64,000 nucleotides of DNA, from NCBI GenBank assembly GCA_019745325.1, contig JAIETK010000008.1, forward strand, positions 1-64,000, read 5' to 3'. The DNA comes from Nitrosomonas sp. (GTDB lineage: Bacteria; Pseudomonadota; Gammaproteobacteria; Burkholderiales; Nitrosomonadaceae). Below are positions 47,856-57,763 of the stretch, in pieces (within the stretch, counting starts at the first letter, position 1; each line of letters opens with the position of its first letter). The notes under the pieces were generated by a model. It had not been told where the DNA came from. It ran no database searches and saw only the letters and a list, made by a program, of their open reading frames with translations. The translations under genes were made by a program, and so were the position numbers.

Positions 47856-48034
47856 CGATAAAATTTCCTAATTCCAGAGAGAAATGCTGTGATGCGAATC
47901 AACGTGTGAATATGCGTTTGCGAATACTATATATTTTTGAGCAAACAAAGTCACGTCTAGGCTGAATGCGATTGAGAAGCTTGAGGAATTTGAATTGATT
48001 TGCTGATGTATGGCTCGAAACCGCTGTCAGCAGA

Positions 48035-48111
48035 TGGGGTGGCTGATGGGACTCGAACCCACGACAACCGGAATCACAATCCGGGACTCTACCAACTGAG
48101 CTACAGCCACC
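48035..48111 (-). tRNA. tRNA-His (GTG)
   Basis: A cloverleaf of 77 bases including encoded CCA. The anticodon GTG sits in the loop ATTGTGAT, and the extra 5' G (-1) opposite discriminator C, unique to tRNA-His, is present (48111 and 48038). Confidence 0.97.
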
Positions 48112-48167
48112 ATAAGACCAATGAGACCAAAGCGATGCGTTCTATTGTTCCGCTAAAGAAATATTCA

Positions 48168-48244
48168 TGGCGTGCCCGACAGGAATCGAACCTGTAACCC
48201 CCAGCTTAGAAGGCTGGTGCTCTATCCGATTGAGCTACGGGCAC
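48168..48244 (-). tRNA. tRNA-Arg (TCT)
   Basis: A cloverleaf of 77 bases with acceptor GTGCCCG/CGGGCAC, anticodon TCT in CTTCTAA, T-arm GGTTCGATTCC and encoded GCCA. Confidence 0.97.
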
Positions 48245-48287
48245 CAAGTCGGGCTTACCGTTTACCGTTAAATATTAGAGCTGAAAT

Positions 48288-48364
48288 TGGTCGGGGTGGA
48301 GAGATTTGAACTCCCGACATCCTGGTCCCAAACCAGGCGCGCTACCAGGCTACGCTACACCCCG
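48288..48364 (-). tRNA. tRNA-Pro (TGG)
   Basis: A cloverleaf of 77 bases with acceptor CGGGGTG/CACCCCG, anticodon TGG in TTTGGGA, T-arm GTTCAAATC and encoded ACCA. It is first in the Pro-Arg-His transcript. Confidence 0.97.
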
Positions 48365-48375
48365 GAAAAGGCGAC

Positions 48376-48404
48376 ACTATACCTTCTTAGCTTTGAAACG
48401 TCAA
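48376..48404 (-). promoter_or_regulatory. Promoter of the tRNA operon
   Basis: TTGACG (48404-48399) and TATAGT (48381-48376) are separated by exactly 17 bases, upstream of tRNA-Pro. A GCC-rich stretch after the -10 resembles a stringent discriminator. Confidence 0.85.
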
Positions 48405-48633
48405 TTTCTTCGTGGCATATCACAGCGCAGTTTTTATTTTTCATTAAACTCGTGTTCCATTGCTCTCAATAGATGTTGTTAACAAACGAGAAAGATTTGT
48501 AGAGTCTCATGCTATTGTGAATTCGAATCGGTAATAAGCTGGTAAAATATCTTGTTGTAAAATGCATTTTCTGGTAATAGTACAAATTTATACACGAACG
48601 AGCGGGATTCGGAATTAATTAGGAGCCTTATAG

Positions 48634-49059
48634 ATGCCACAAGAGCTACATAGCAAAGATGTAACTCCCTATGAACCAAAAGCAGGCGAGGATTACATGA
48701 GTCCTGGCCAATTGATGCATTTTCGCAAGATACTGGAAGGTATGAAAACTGAGTTAAGCCAGGATATCGATCGCGCAGTTCACACGATGCAAGATGAGGC
48801 AACGGTTTTTGCTGATCCTAACGATCGCGCCAGCCAGGAATCTGATATGACACTTGAATTGCGAAACCGCGATCGCGAACGGAAACTTATTAAGAAGATT
48901 GATGAAATTATCGCCAAAATTGATTCTGGCGATTATGGCTATTGTGAAAGTTGCGGTGTTGAGATCGGATTGAAACGGCTTGAAGCGAGACCAACAGCAA
49001 CTTTATGTATTGATTGCAAAACGCTGGACGAGATGCGTGAAAGGCAAATTGCAAAATAG
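48634..49059 (+). CDS. dksA: RNA polymerase-binding regulator DksA
   Basis: This 141-residue regulator enters the RNA polymerase secondary channel and acts with ppGpp on stable-RNA promoters, such as the tRNA promoter beside it. It has the long coiled-coil hairpin (about 30-105) with the tip motif NDRASQESDM, and a C4 zinc finger (CESCG and CIDC). GGAG precedes the ATG. It converges on pnp. Confidence 0.95.
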   Translation: MPQELHSKDVTPYEPKAGEDYMSPGQLMHFRKILEGMKTELSQDIDRAVHTMQDEATVFADPNDRASQESDMTLELRNRDRERKLIKKIDEIIAKIDSGDYGYCESCGVEIGLKRLEARPTATLCIDCKTLDEMRERQIAK

Positions 49060-49138
49060 ATCAAGTGACAATTTAGCAACTAGAAATTTGAAATCGCAGA
49101 GATTCAGTCTGACTGCTTATTTATTAGTTGTGTAGATT

Positions 49139-49169
49139 ATCCCCTGTATGTATTGGACTTCCAGGGGAT
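49139..49169. terminator. Hairpin between convergent dksA and pnp
   Basis: ATCCCCTG (49139-49146) pairs with CAGGGGAT (49162-49169). There is no clear T-run, but the position between two convergent stops suggests bidirectional termination. Confidence 0.55.
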
Positions 49170-49178
49170 CTTCGAGAT

Positions 49179-51317
49179 TTAAGATTCTTCTTCTGTTGAA
49201 GGGTTAGAATTATCAGTATTTGTACTGCCCCCATCTGGCAGTACAGCTTTCATGCTCAGGCGCAACCTTCCTTTATCGTCAGCCTCAAGTACCTTGACGC
49301 GTACCTGCTGGCCTTCCGCCAGATGATCATTCACGTTATTGACGCGTTCGTTTGCAATTTGCGAGATATGCAATAAGCCGTCTTTTCCGGGAAGAACACT
49401 GACAATTGCCCCAAAATCGAGCAATTTGAGAACTACACCATCGTAAATTTTACCCACTTCGACTTCTGCAGTAATGTCTTCAATGCGTTTCTTGGCAAGC
49501 TCCCCGCCTTCAGCACTGACGCAAGCAATGGTCACTTGACCATCATCGGTGATGTCAATTGTTGTGCCTGTTTCTTCTGTGAGTGTGCGTATGACTGCGC
49601 CACCTTTTCCGATTACATCACGAATTTTTTCCGGATTAATTTTGAGTTTGATAATCCGTGGTGCGTGAACAGAGATGTCTTCACGCGTCGATGGCATGGC
49701 TTGTTTCATGATTTGAAGGATGTGCATCCGGCCTTCGTGCGCTTGTATCAGCGCGGCATGCATGATTTCCTTGGTAATGCCTTGAATTTTGATATCCATT
49801 TGCAATGCGGTAATACCTTTTTCGGTACCGGCGACTTTAAAGTCCATGTCGCCCAAATGATCTTCGTCACCCAGGATATCGGTAAGTACCGCGAAGCGGT
49901 TTCCATCTTTGATCAGACCCATGGCAATACCGGCAACATGTGCTTTCAATGGCACACCGGCGTCCATCAATGCAAGACAGCCGCCACAAACCGACGCCAT
50001 GGAGCTGGAACCATTGGATTCAGTTATTTCAGATACTACACGCAAGGAATAACCGAATTCTTCGGGTGAAGGTAAAACAGCGGCAAGGGCGCGTTTTGCA
50101 AGGCGGCCATGTCCAATTTCACGGCGCTTAGGCGTGCCGACACGGCCGATTTCGCCGGTTGCATAAGGCGGCATATTATAATGCAGCATAAATCGCTCAT
50201 TATAATCTCCTTGCAGCGAGTCAATTTTTTGCTCATCTCTTGCCGTGCCCAATGTTGCAACAGCCAACGCTTGAGTTTCACCCCGGGTGAATAATGCGGA
50301 GCCGTGGGTGCGCGGCAGTACACCATTACGGATCGTTATCGGTCTGACGGTTCTGGTGCCGCGGCCATCGATCCGTGGTTCGCCATCCAAAATTTGATTC
50401 CGTACTATTTTGGATTCTAATGAAAAAAACGCTTCTGAGAATTTTTGTAAATCGATGTCTTCTTCAGAATTGATGCCAAGCTCTGCGGACACACGTTGAC
50501 TAATGGCTGCGATGGCTTCAGTCCGTGCTTGTTTTTGCTTAATTTTGTAGGCCTGCCGTAACTCGGCTTCCGCCAAGCCGGCAATTTTTTCTTCAAATGC
50601 GACATCTTTTTCAGGGGGTGACCAATCCCATGCAGTTACCCCGGCTTCATCGGCAAATTCATTGATTGCAGTGATTACAGTTTGCATTTGTTCATGACCG
50701 AAAGTCACTGCGCCAAGCATCACTTCTTCCGATAATTCCATGGCCTCGGATTCAACCATTAGAACAGCCTGTTGAGTTCCAGCTACCACCAAATTTAATT
50801 GCGTGTCTTTTAGCTCGGAAGTGGTTGGGTTTAAAACATATTCATTATTGATATAACCGACCCTGGCTGCACCCAGCGGTCCATCAAAAGGTATGCCCGA
50901 TAATATCAGCGCTGCAGAAGTACCGATAATCGAGGGGATGTCCGGATCAATTTCATTGTCCGCAGACATTACCGTTGCGACAATTTGTACCTCGTTATAA
51001 AAGCCTTCCGGGAAAAGTGGGCGGATAGGGCGATCAATGAGGCGGGAAGTTAGCGTTTCCTTTTCTGAAGGGCGGCCTTCCCGCTTGAAGAAACTACCGG
51101 GTATTCTACCTGCAGCGTATGATTTTTCTTGATAATCAACAGTAAGCGGAAAAAAATCCTGCCCTGGTTTGGTGCTCTTGGCGCCAACAACGGTAACAAG
51201 AACTACTGTATCGTCCATTGTGACCATTACGGCACCATGCGCTTGTCTTGCAATTTCTCCAGTTTCTAGTGTTAGTTGATGTCGTCCGTAGGTAATGCTC
51301 TTCTTAATAGGCTTCAA
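49179..51317 (-). CDS. pnp: Polyribonucleotide nucleotidyltransferase
   Basis: This 712-residue phosphorolytic 3'-exonuclease of the degradosome has two RNase PH cores (about 10-140 and 315-540), a KH domain near 555-615 ([17 protein letters not shown]) and an S1 domain near 620-690 ([29 protein letters not shown]). The start is a TTG at 51317, as in E. coli pnp. The acidic tail is variable. It follows rpsO by 124 bases that fold into hairpins, the usual rpsO-pnp processing region. Confidence 0.97.
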   Translation of the reverse strand: MKPIKKSITYGRHQLTLETGEIARQAHGAVMVTMDDTVVLVTVVGAKSTKPGQDFFPLTVDYQEKSYAAGRIPGSFFKREGRPSEKETLTSRLIDRPIRPLFPEGFYNEVQIVATVMSADNEIDPDIPSIIGTSAALILSGIPFDGPLGAARVGYINNEYVLNPTTSELKDTQLNLVVAGTQQAVLMVESEAMELSEEVMLGAVTFGHEQMQTVITAINEFADEAGVTAWDWSPPEKDVAFEEKIAGLAEAELRQAYKIKQKQARTEAIAAISQRVSAELGINSEEDIDLQKFSEAFFSLESKIVRNQILDGEPRIDGRGTRTVRPITIRNGVLPRTHGSALFTRGETQALAVATLGTARDEQKIDSLQGDYNERFMLHYNMPPYATGEIGRVGTPKRREIGHGRLAKRALAAVLPSPEEFGYSLRVVSEITESNGSSSMASVCGGCLALMDAGVPLKAHVAGIAMGLIKDGNRFAVLTDILGDEDHLGDMDFKVAGTEKGITALQMDIKIQGITKEIMHAALIQAHEGRMHILQIMKQAMPSTREDISVHAPRIIKLKINPEKIRDVIGKGGAVIRTLTEETGTTIDITDDGQVTIACVSAEGGELAKKRIEDITAEVEVGKIYDGVVLKLLDFGAIVSVLPGKDGLLHISQIANERVNNVNDHLAEGQQVRVKVLEADDKGRLRLSMKAVLPDGGSTNTDNSNPSTEEES

Positions 51318-51363
51318 TTAACAATCCCTTTTTCCTTTTGATCAATATTTTCAGTCTCGAATA

Positions 51364-51415
51364 ACACATTGAAAATGTGATGTGCGAAATTTCTATGAAA
51401 AATAAAAACTTCGCA
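51364..51415 (-). promoter_or_regulatory. rpsO-pnp intergenic hairpins
   Basis: Two hairpins occupy the leader: TGCGAA/TTCGCA at 51383-51415, and CACATT/AATGTG at 51365-51379. In relatives such hairpins are cut by RNase III, and PNPase represses its own synthesis. The function here is inferred from position. Confidence 0.6.
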
Positions 51416-51441
51416 TTGATGTCAATGTCATCGCGTAATTT

Positions 51442-51711
51442 TTATTTACGTAAACCAAGACGTTCGATCAATTTTTGATACGCATCATTATTTCGGTGTT
51501 TCAAATAATCAAGGAGCTTGCGACGACGACTCACCATTCGAAGAAGACCGCGACGGGAGTGATGATCTTTCACATGAGTTTTGAAGTGACCGATCAAATC
51601 ATTGATTCGTGTTGTTAAAAGCGCAATTTGAACTTCAGGCGAACCTGTGTCCCCTTCGGCTCTTTGATAGTCTTGCACTATCTTTGCTTTTTGTTCGATT
51701 GTGACAGACAT
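51442..51711 (-). CDS. rpsO: 30S ribosomal protein S15
   Basis: This 89-residue protein binds 16S rRNA early in assembly. It shows the family motif [24 protein letters not shown] and [18 protein letters not shown]. The length is invariant. GGAG before the ATG. It forms a unit with pnp. Confidence 0.98.
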   Translation of the reverse strand: MSVTIEQKAKIVQDYQRAEGDTGSPEVQIALLTTRINDLIGHFKTHVKDHHSRRGLLRMVSRRRKLLDYLKHRNNDAYQKLIERLGLRK

Positions 51712-51895
51712 AAGTTTCTCCAGACAATAAAATTACCCAATGCAAAAGCCCGGGATTTTACTCTTTTATGATGTGCTTGTCCAAAACAGAACAAATAGTG
51801 GTGACATCAATCGTTATAAAGATTGAAGGAATTCACATGCATTTTGCAAAATTTATATGCATATAAGTAATACTTAATGTCCGTGCTATCCAATT

Positions 51896-52339
51896 TCATT
51901 GGAAATAACCAGAGATTAGGGGGACTAAGTCGGGTTTGACCACGACTAAAATTACAACGGCGAATAAAATCAGCACAGGAAATTCATTAAACCAGCGATA
52001 AAAAATATGGCCGTGGCTGTTCTTATCATTTTTAAAGGCTGAGACGAATTTTCCACAGTAATAGTGATAAACCAGCAGCACGATAACTAATGCCAGCTTA
52101 GCGTAGAACCAACTGCCGGAGAAACCGTAGCCTAGCCACAGCCATACGCCAAAAACGACTGTGAGAACCGCACCCGGCGTCATGATGCCATAAAATAATT
52201 TTCTCTCCATTATCTTGAAACGCTCTTTGCCAGCCTGATCGTCGCACATCGCGTGATACACAAACAGGCGAGGTAAATAAAATAGCCCAGCAAACCAAGT
52301 TACCATGAAAATAATATGAAATGATTTTATCCAGAGCAT
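51896..52339 (-). CDS. hemJ: Protoporphyrinogen oxidase HemJ
   Basis: This 147-residue protein has four membrane helices and the UPF0093 pattern: WIKSFHIIFMVTWFAGLFYLPRLFVYH with conserved His8, and a C-terminal LILFAVVILVVVKP with the KP signature. HemJ oxidises protoporphyrinogen IX in heme synthesis, which fits a cytochrome-rich organism. It is divergent from the carboxypeptidase gene. Confidence 0.92.
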   Translation of the reverse strand: MLWIKSFHIIFMVTWFAGLFYLPRLFVYHAMCDDQAGKERFKIMERKLFYGIMTPGAVLTVVFGVWLWLGYGFSGSWFYAKLALVIVLLVYHYYCGKFVSAFKNDKNSHGHIFYRWFNEFPVLILFAVVILVVVKPDLVPLISGYFQ

Positions 52340-52447
52340 AGCGGCAAGAAAGTTTACGATTAAACTGTAATAATACCGGTCTTGTAATTTTAGCGCTATC
52401 TTTTGAAGACAGGGATGGCATTGAATTCGTCAAGAAAAGAGCGATCA

Positions 52448-53962
52448 ATGATTATGAATCAGCACTATATAAATTTAGTTCAAAGACTGGAAGAAATTGC
52501 GCATCTAAATGGCGTGATGAGCAACCTTGGCTGGGATCAGGAAGTCATGATGCCGGCCGGCGCCAGCGAGTCGCGCGCTAAACAAATAGCGGCACTGGCC
52601 GGGGTTATTCACGAGCGTGCGACTGATCCGGCATTAGGAGATTGCTTGAAGGAACTGCAGGAAACCAGTAAAGCGGGCGCTTGGGGAGCAATAGAACAAT
52701 GTAATATACAAGAAGCGTTGCGCAATTATGAAATGGAAATCCGGATACCGAAGCGCTTGGTACAGGAAATCGCCGAATTGAGCTCGCGCGGCCAAGTTAT
52801 CTGGGTAGCGGCGCGGCAACATAATAAATTTTCTGATTTTGCTCCAGTGCTTAAGCGTTTTTTAAAACTCAAAATCGAGTGGGCGCAGTGTGTTTTGCCA
52901 AATTTGCAGCCATACGATGCGAATATTGATTTATTCGAACGCGGAACAACGATGGCTATGATCACACCGGTTTTTGAGCGCTTAAAGCAGGAGCTGATAC
53001 CGCTGATAAACGCCATTCAGAGCCATTCGTATCATCCTGATACAACCTTTTTGCGAGGTACATTCGCCACGGAAAAGCAGGAATTTCTTGCACGTAAGTT
53101 GAGCCGGGATATCGGTTTTGATTTTGACCGGGGCCGTATGGATGTTTCAGTTCATCCTTTTTGTGGCGGCAGCCACCCCACGGATGTGCGGATTACAACG
53201 CGCTACAGTGAGAGCAATTTCATTGAATCGTTATATTCCATCATCCATGAGACAGGTCATGCTTTGTATGAGCAAGGCCGCCCGCATCAATTGGGGGATC
53301 TGCCGGTTACAGAATCATCTACGATGGGCATTCATGAATCGCAATCGTTATTCTGGGAACGCATGATCGCACAGAGTAAATCTTTTTGTAGTCATTACTT
53401 CAAAGATTTTCGTGAAACTTTCCCTGATAATCTGCGAGCGGTCAGCTTGGAGGAATTTTATCGTGCAATTAACAATTGCACGCCCGGTTTTATCAGGGTG
53501 GAAGCGGATGAGGTTACATACCCGTTGCATGTTATTTTACGGTATGAAATTGAGCGAGGTCTATTCGATGACACTCTATCGGTTGATGATTTGCCGGGAA
53601 TATGGAATGAATCCATGCAAAAATACCTTGGGATTACACCGCCGACTGATACATTAGGGGTGTTGCAAGATTCTCATTGGAGCGGGGGTGCATTCGGTTA
53701 TTTTCCTTCCTATACATTGGGAGCATTGTATGCCTGTCAGTTTTATCAAAAATTAGTCCAAGAACAATCCGATACGGAACAAAATATTGCATTGGGTAAT
53801 TTTAAGCCGATCAAGCAGTGGCTGAATGAGAAAATCCATTGCCATGGCAAGCTCTATTCTCCACAGGAGTTAATAAAGAATGTGACGGGTGCGCACTTAA
53901 ATCCTGATTATTTTATTACCTATCTCAAGACAAAATACAGTGAGATTTATCAATTGTCTTAA
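52448..53962 (+). CDS. M32 family metallocarboxypeptidase
   Basis: This protein of about 504 residues is a thermolabile-Taq-type carboxypeptidase with the HETGH zinc motif (SIIHETGHALYEQ), the downstream Glu in STMGIHESQSLFWE and the conserved HPFCGGSHPTDVRITTRY. I use the ATG at 52448, six bases after an AAAGAG-like site; upstream in-frame starts at 52403 and 52415 are weaker. It acts on C-terminal residues in the cytoplasm. Confidence 0.92.
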   Translation: MIMNQHYINLVQRLEEIAHLNGVMSNLGWDQEVMMPAGASESRAKQIAALAGVIHERATDPALGDCLKELQETSKAGAWGAIEQCNIQEALRNYEMEIRIPKRLVQEIAELSSRGQVIWVAARQHNKFSDFAPVLKRFLKLKIEWAQCVLPNLQPYDANIDLFERGTTMAMITPVFERLKQELIPLINAIQSHSYHPDTTFLRGTFATEKQEFLARKLSRDIGFDFDRGRMDVSVHPFCGGSHPTDVRITTRYSESNFIESLYSIIHETGHALYEQGRPHQLGDLPVTESSTMGIHESQSLFWERMIAQSKSFCSHYFKDFRETFPDNLRAVSLEEFYRAINNCTPGFIRVEADEVTYPLHVILRYEIERGLFDDTLSVDDLPGIWNESMQKYLGITPPTDTLGVLQDSHWSGGAFGYFPSYTLGALYACQFYQKLVQEQSDTEQNIALGNFKPIKQWLNEKIHCHGKLYSPQELIKNVTGAHLNPDYFITYLKTKYSEIYQLS

Positions 53963-53973
53963 ATCGGAAAGAC

Positions 53974-54801
53974 TTAGGCTTGTTTGCGTCGTTGATGATT
54001 CTCGAGCCATTTTTTAACGCGATTGGCATCACCGATACGCGTATTCTTTCCCCATGAATTGAGCAATACAATAACGACCGGCTGATCAGCAATCTTTGCT
54101 TGCATGACTAAGCAACGGCCGGCTTCGCTTAAATAACCGGTTTTCGAAACATCGATTTCCCAATTCTGGCCGTGTACCAAGCTATTGGAATTGACAAATT
54201 GTAACTGTTTGTGCCTTTCTAAGGGGGTTACGACGTGTTGCGGAGTGGTGGAGAATTTCCGGATCGTCAGATAGTTGTGGGATGCAGCAACAAGCTTGGA
54301 CAGATCACGAGCCGTTGCCGCATTGTCGCTACTCAATCCGGTAGGGTCAACAAAGTGGCTATTCAACATTCCGATTTTTTTTGCCTTGCTATTCATAGCG
54401 TTGATGAAAGCTTGAGCACCGCCTGGATAAGTTCTGGCCAGCGCTGCAGCGGCTCGGTTTTCTGATGACATCAAAGCTAATCTGAGGAGTTCGTGACGTG
54501 CATAGCTACTGCCAACGGGTAATCGTGAGGAAGTGTTTTTAAGTTTATCGATGTCTGCTTTTTCTATGGTGATAACTTCATCAGCTGGTAAGCGCGCATC
54601 CAGTATGACCATCGCAGTCATTAACTTGGTGATTGAAGCTATCGGCATTACTTTATCAGCATTTTTATCATAAACAATTTGGCCCGTTTGCATATTTACC
54701 ACTAAAGCCGCGTGCGATTTGATGCCTGGATCACTTTGTTGCGCTGAGACATAACTTGTTAAAAGAAATAAAAAACAAAATAAAACGATTTTCCGCTTCA
54801 C
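53974..54801 (-). CDS. pbpG: D-alanyl-D-alanine endopeptidase (PBP7/PbpG type)
   Basis: This 275-residue S11 serine peptidase has a signal peptide (about 1-20), and the active-site tetrad SITK near residues 55-58, SEN near 113, and KTG near 223. The absence of the long C-terminal PBP5 domain points to the PBP7 endopeptidase group that cuts peptidoglycan cross-links. It is a single gene, convergent with the M32 gene. Confidence 0.9.
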   Translation of the reverse strand: MKRKIVLFCFLFLLTSYVSAQQSDPGIKSHAALVVNMQTGQIVYDKNADKVMPIASITKLMTAMVILDARLPADEVITIEKADIDKLKNTSSRLPVGSSYARHELLRLALMSSENRAAAALARTYPGGAQAFINAMNSKAKKIGMLNSHFVDPTGLSSDNAATARDLSKLVAASHNYLTIRKFSTTPQHVVTPLERHKQLQFVNSNSLVHGQNWEIDVSKTGYLSEAGRCLVMQAKIADQPVVIVLLNSWGKNTRIGDANRVKKWLENHQRRKQA

Positions 54802-55111
54802 GCTTTTTCTTTCCTATAGTAAATCGCGCTGATTTTTATTGATATAAAAGCCTATTAAAGCCTGACAAAAGCCTTACTATAAAAATATTATTGCAAAAAT
54901 CAATTGGCAATATCTGTTTCAGAAACCACAGAAAAAATCGAAACAAGGAGACTGAGATGTGAAGGTAATTTTGTGTGGAATTTTAGAGATAGGCCAAGCA
55001 GTTAACAATTTACTTTTGATCTGCTTAGAAGACTAAGGATCCTGTGACAGAAAATCTTGAGAATTCAGCTTGGCCTATTGAATGGTTAGTTACTCGCAAG
55101 TAACTGGATTA
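54802..55111. other. Intergenic region with long inverted repeat
   Basis: These 310 bases contain an inverted pair, ATAGGCCAAGCAG at 54989-55001 and CAGCTTGGCCTAT at 55066-55078 (12 of 13 bases), enclosing 64 bases with lesser symmetry. It is a small palindromic element or a long hairpin. No ORF is supported. Confidence 0.5.
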
Positions 55112-55339
55112 TTACTTACCAAAATTGGGTTGTTTTACTTTGGCCGGACAGGTAATCATTTCACCGTCGGTACGATCTCTAATTTTCTCGCCATCTTTTT
55201 TGCCTTCACAAGACCATTTGTTCAGAATGTCTTGTGCAGACATTGGTGGCATTTTAGATTCTTTATTTCCACTAGCCATGGTTACTGACGATCCAAACAA
55301 AAAGACTAAGCTAATTGCAGCAATAATAAATTTATTCAT
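55112..55339 (-). CDS. Small exported protein, unknown
   Basis: This 75-residue protein has a clear signal peptide (about 1-22, FLFGSSVTMA). The mature part is short and hydrophilic with two cysteines (WSCEGKK and MITCPAK) that could form a disulfide. I do not recognise the family. TTAGGAGTT-like bases precede the ATG and the neighbours are unrelated single genes. Confidence 0.7.
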   Translation of the reverse strand: MNKFIIAAISLVFLFGSSVTMASGNKESKMPPMSAQDILNKWSCEGKKDGEKIRDRTDGEMITCPAKVKQPNFGK

Positions 55340-55541
55340 ACTTAACTCCTATAATTAACGTTATTAAGGAAGCCATATTTTTTACTTGACTTGCCGAGTC
55401 ATGAATTTATCACAATCCTGGTAGTTATGGCCATTTCTTTTTGATCTAATGTGCCATGGAATATAGATATTGCAACATTTTCATTCCATTTTATTCAATG
55501 CCTTACCATAAAATCTGAACCAATTAACATCACGATCATAA

Positions 55542-55910
55542 CTACACTAATACAGCGGCAGCGATATGGCGCCCTTCTTCAGCAAGAATGTTAAAAGTGC
55601 GGCAAGCGGCTCCGGTATCCATTATTTCGATTCCAATTCCAGTTTTAGTTACTTGAGAGAGTAAAGACTGGTTTGGAAAAATGTGTTTGGGACCGGTACC
55701 AAGAAGAATTATTTCCGGCGATAGAGTTATTAACGCATCAAAATGATGAAATTGCAATTCTGCTATCGATAAAGCCGTCCAATTTTCAATTAATTGATTG
55801 GGTAAAACGATCAAACTCTGCTCGTATCGAATCTGGTTTATTAAAACATATCCTTCGCCATATCCGGTAAAGATATATTGATGAGCAAAATTGGCTGGAT
55901 GAAGTTTCAC
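55542..55910 (-). CDS. Mth938-like domain protein
   Basis: This 122-residue protein has the Mth938/Xcc1710 (DUF498) alpha/beta fold: HFDALITLSPEIILLGTG near 55-73, GIGIEIMDTGAACRTFNILAEEGRHIAAAVL at the end. The eukaryotic relative NDUFAF3 assists complex I assembly; the bacterial role is unclear. It is monocistronic. Confidence 0.85.
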   Translation of the reverse strand: MKLHPANFAHQYIFTGYGEGYVLINQIRYEQSLIVLPNQLIENWTALSIAELQFHHFDALITLSPEIILLGTGPKHIFPNQSLLSQVTKTGIGIEIMDTGAACRTFNILAEEGRHIAAAVLV

Positions 55911-55997
55911 TGTATTGCACCTTATTGAGTTTTAATAGTACATGTTTGTTGAATTTTCAGGAAAAGATCAGAATCATGGAAGTGGAAAATCACGAAA

Positions 55998-56285
55998 CTA
56001 AGTTGTTTTGATGGCAATGCTCTGTTTTGATAGTTTTTTTGAAATGAAATCAACCAAATTTCCGAATGTTTCGAATGTTCTTGCACTGATTTCATCATCT
56101 TTTATCGTCATTGAAAATCTTTTTTCTATCTCGAGTAAAATTGCTACGACAGCAACAGAATCTAGTTCAGGAATATTGCCGAGCAAAATAGTGTCTTGTT
56201 CTATCGAGTTTACTCGTTCATTCAAACCTAGTACCTCTGCGAGAATTTTTTTTGTCTCAATTGTAATTTGATCAGAATTAGCCAC
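55998..56285 (-). CDS. Acyl carrier protein
   Basis: This 95-residue ACP carries Ser43 in ELDSVAVVAILLE, the phosphopantetheine attachment site; DSV replaces the DSL of the fatty-acid ACP. It is an accessory ACP, not the housekeeping acpP, which sits in the fab cluster. No synthase or acyltransferase gene lies nearby in this window, so its pathway is not visible. Accessory ACPs of this kind often serve polysaccharide or exosortase clusters. Confidence 0.85.
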   Translation of the reverse strand: MANSDQITIETKKILAEVLGLNERVNSIEQDTILLGNIPELDSVAVVAILLEIEKRFSMTIKDDEISARTFETFGNLVDFISKKLSKQSIAIKTT

Positions 56286-56402
56286 TGTAGAAGAAAATAT
56301 TAAATAAGTTGAAGCTGAGGTTTATTATAAATCGTTTAAACTTTGTAAATACCGACTTGTGTTGCAAATTTCAGATGCCCCGAAAAACCGGTCTCGATAT
56401 TT

Positions 56403-57269
56403 CTATGGTTGTATTTCAACAATTGAATTGATGCGTGCCAGGCCGCGAATAATTTTTCCTGATTTATTCCGGACCTGAACCACTTGCCCTTCGGCGGCAT
56501 CGGTTAATGCTTGACCTTCCGAACGAATGCTGAAGCCGCGGCCTTGAACAACAAGATTGACGGTTTGTCCACGCAATATGACAAAAGGTGCGCGAAGCAT
56601 CTGCGGACGAATCGGTTGTCCTGCAGAGAGATTGCTGGTTGCTACTTTACCAACTACTTGAGCGGCATCGGTAAGAATCCCTTCAGGCATTTGAACGAGA
56701 TTAACATTCTGCAGGGCAATATCTTCATAAGAAAGTGTTTGCCCATTCGAAACAGGGCGGGCGATATGAAGAACATCTGTCATAACATTTACTTCCGCTT
56801 GAACATAAATAGTCCAGGAATCCGGCTGATTATCACAACGGATACCAATCGAAGTTTTTCCCCATAAGCGACCACCCGCAGGAATAAAAGGTTCTAGGTT
56901 CGAGCACTGCGGTAAAACAAGTTGCCGGTCGATTTGGCTGACATTCACGATTACCTGCCCGGGTAAGTTCGCAGTGTTGCTATATAAGAAATGTTCAACT
57001 GTATTTCTGATAAGAGAAATATCTTGGTGCTGGCCTCGCTTGTTGTGAGGGGCTGCAAAGATCTGAACTGAGAAAACGGTTAGCAGTAGAAAGCATTGCA
57101 CTAATACCAAGCGTGGTTTGATTGTTTTGATGATCTGTTCTTTTTTGCCGCAATCGGAAAATATTGCCGTTTTTGCCAGCAACCTGGAACTGTTTTTCGT
57201 TGCCGGTCGAGAAAGCATATTCAAAGGATAACATCCATTTCTTGTTTTAATCAGAGAATGATTCATCAA
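56403..57269 (-). CDS. flgA: Flagellar basal body P-ring chaperone FlgA
   Basis: Up to 288 residues. The C-terminal half is the FlgA/SAF domain with ARPVSNGQTLSYEDI, LSAGQPIRPQMLRAPFVI and RGFSIRSEGQALTDAAEGQVVQVRN. The hydrophobic signal (RLVLVQCFLLLTVFSVQIFA) begins about residue 53, so the true start may be downstream of the ATG at 57269; no good ATG lies nearer. FlgA assists assembly of the FlgI P ring in the periplasm. It is divergent from flgB, the usual arrangement. Confidence 0.88.
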   Translation of the reverse strand: MMNHSLIKTRNGCYPLNMLSRPATKNSSRLLAKTAIFSDCGKKEQIIKTIKPRLVLVQCFLLLTVFSVQIFAAPHNKRGQHQDISLIRNTVEHFLYSNTANLPGQVIVNVSQIDRQLVLPQCSNLEPFIPAGGRLWGKTSIGIRCDNQPDSWTIYVQAEVNVMTDVLHIARPVSNGQTLSYEDIALQNVNLVQMPEGILTDAAQVVGKVATSNLSAGQPIRPQMLRAPFVILRGQTVNLVVQGRGFSIRSEGQALTDAAEGQVVQVRNKSGKIIRGLARINSIVEIQP

Positions 57270-57287
57270 TTACAGCATTTATGATAG

Positions 57288-57304
57288 TTGGCATATTAAA
57301 TGCT
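57288..57304 (+). promoter_or_regulatory. Sigma-54-like promoter upstream of flgB
   Basis: TTGGCATATTAAATGCT has GG and GC dinucleotides exactly ten bases apart (57290 and 57302), near the consensus TGGCAC-N5-TTGC. It lies 43 bases before the flgB ATG. RpoN use in flagellar genes is known in many proteobacteria but not proven for this lineage. Confidence 0.5.
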
Positions 57305-57346
57305 AACAGAAGAATGGAAAAAATAAACTGCTAGGTTAATCAGAAC

Positions 57347-57760
57347 ATGATCAACAAACTTGACAAAGAGTTAAATTACCATCATCAAGCCTTGAGCTTG
57401 CGAGTCGCACGGCAAGAATTGCTTTCAAGCAATGTAGCAAATGCCGATACCCCAAATTTTAAAGCAAAAGATATTGATTTTGCCAATTTACTTAACCAGA
57501 AATTGGCGGCAACTTCTAATTTGCAAGGTAAGTTAGCTCTAAATACGACATCTTCAATGCACATAAATTCAGGTACATCTGGAATCTTGGGTGACAACAT
57601 CTTGTACCGGGTTCCATTGCAACCGAGTGCGGACGGAAATACCGTCGATATGGATATGGAACGGACTAGATTTGCAGATAACGCGATCAAATATGATGCG
57701 AGTATTACATTTCTAAACAACGAATTTAGAAACTTGGTTTCAGCAATGCAGGAGAGATAG
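57347..57760 (+). CDS. flgB: Flagellar basal body rod protein FlgB
   Basis: This 137-residue proximal rod protein has the N-terminal rod motif (LSLRVARQELLSSNVANADTPNFKAKDIDF) and the C-terminal helix NNEFRNLVSAMQ. It opens the flgBCDEFGHIJ operon; flgC starts three bases after its stop. Confidence 0.96.
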   Translation: MINKLDKELNYHHQALSLRVARQELLSSNVANADTPNFKAKDIDFANLLNQKLAATSNLQGKLALNTTSSMHINSGTSGILGDNILYRVPLQPSADGNTVDMDMERTRFADNAIKYDASITFLNNEFRNLVSAMQER

Positions 57761-57763
57761 AAA

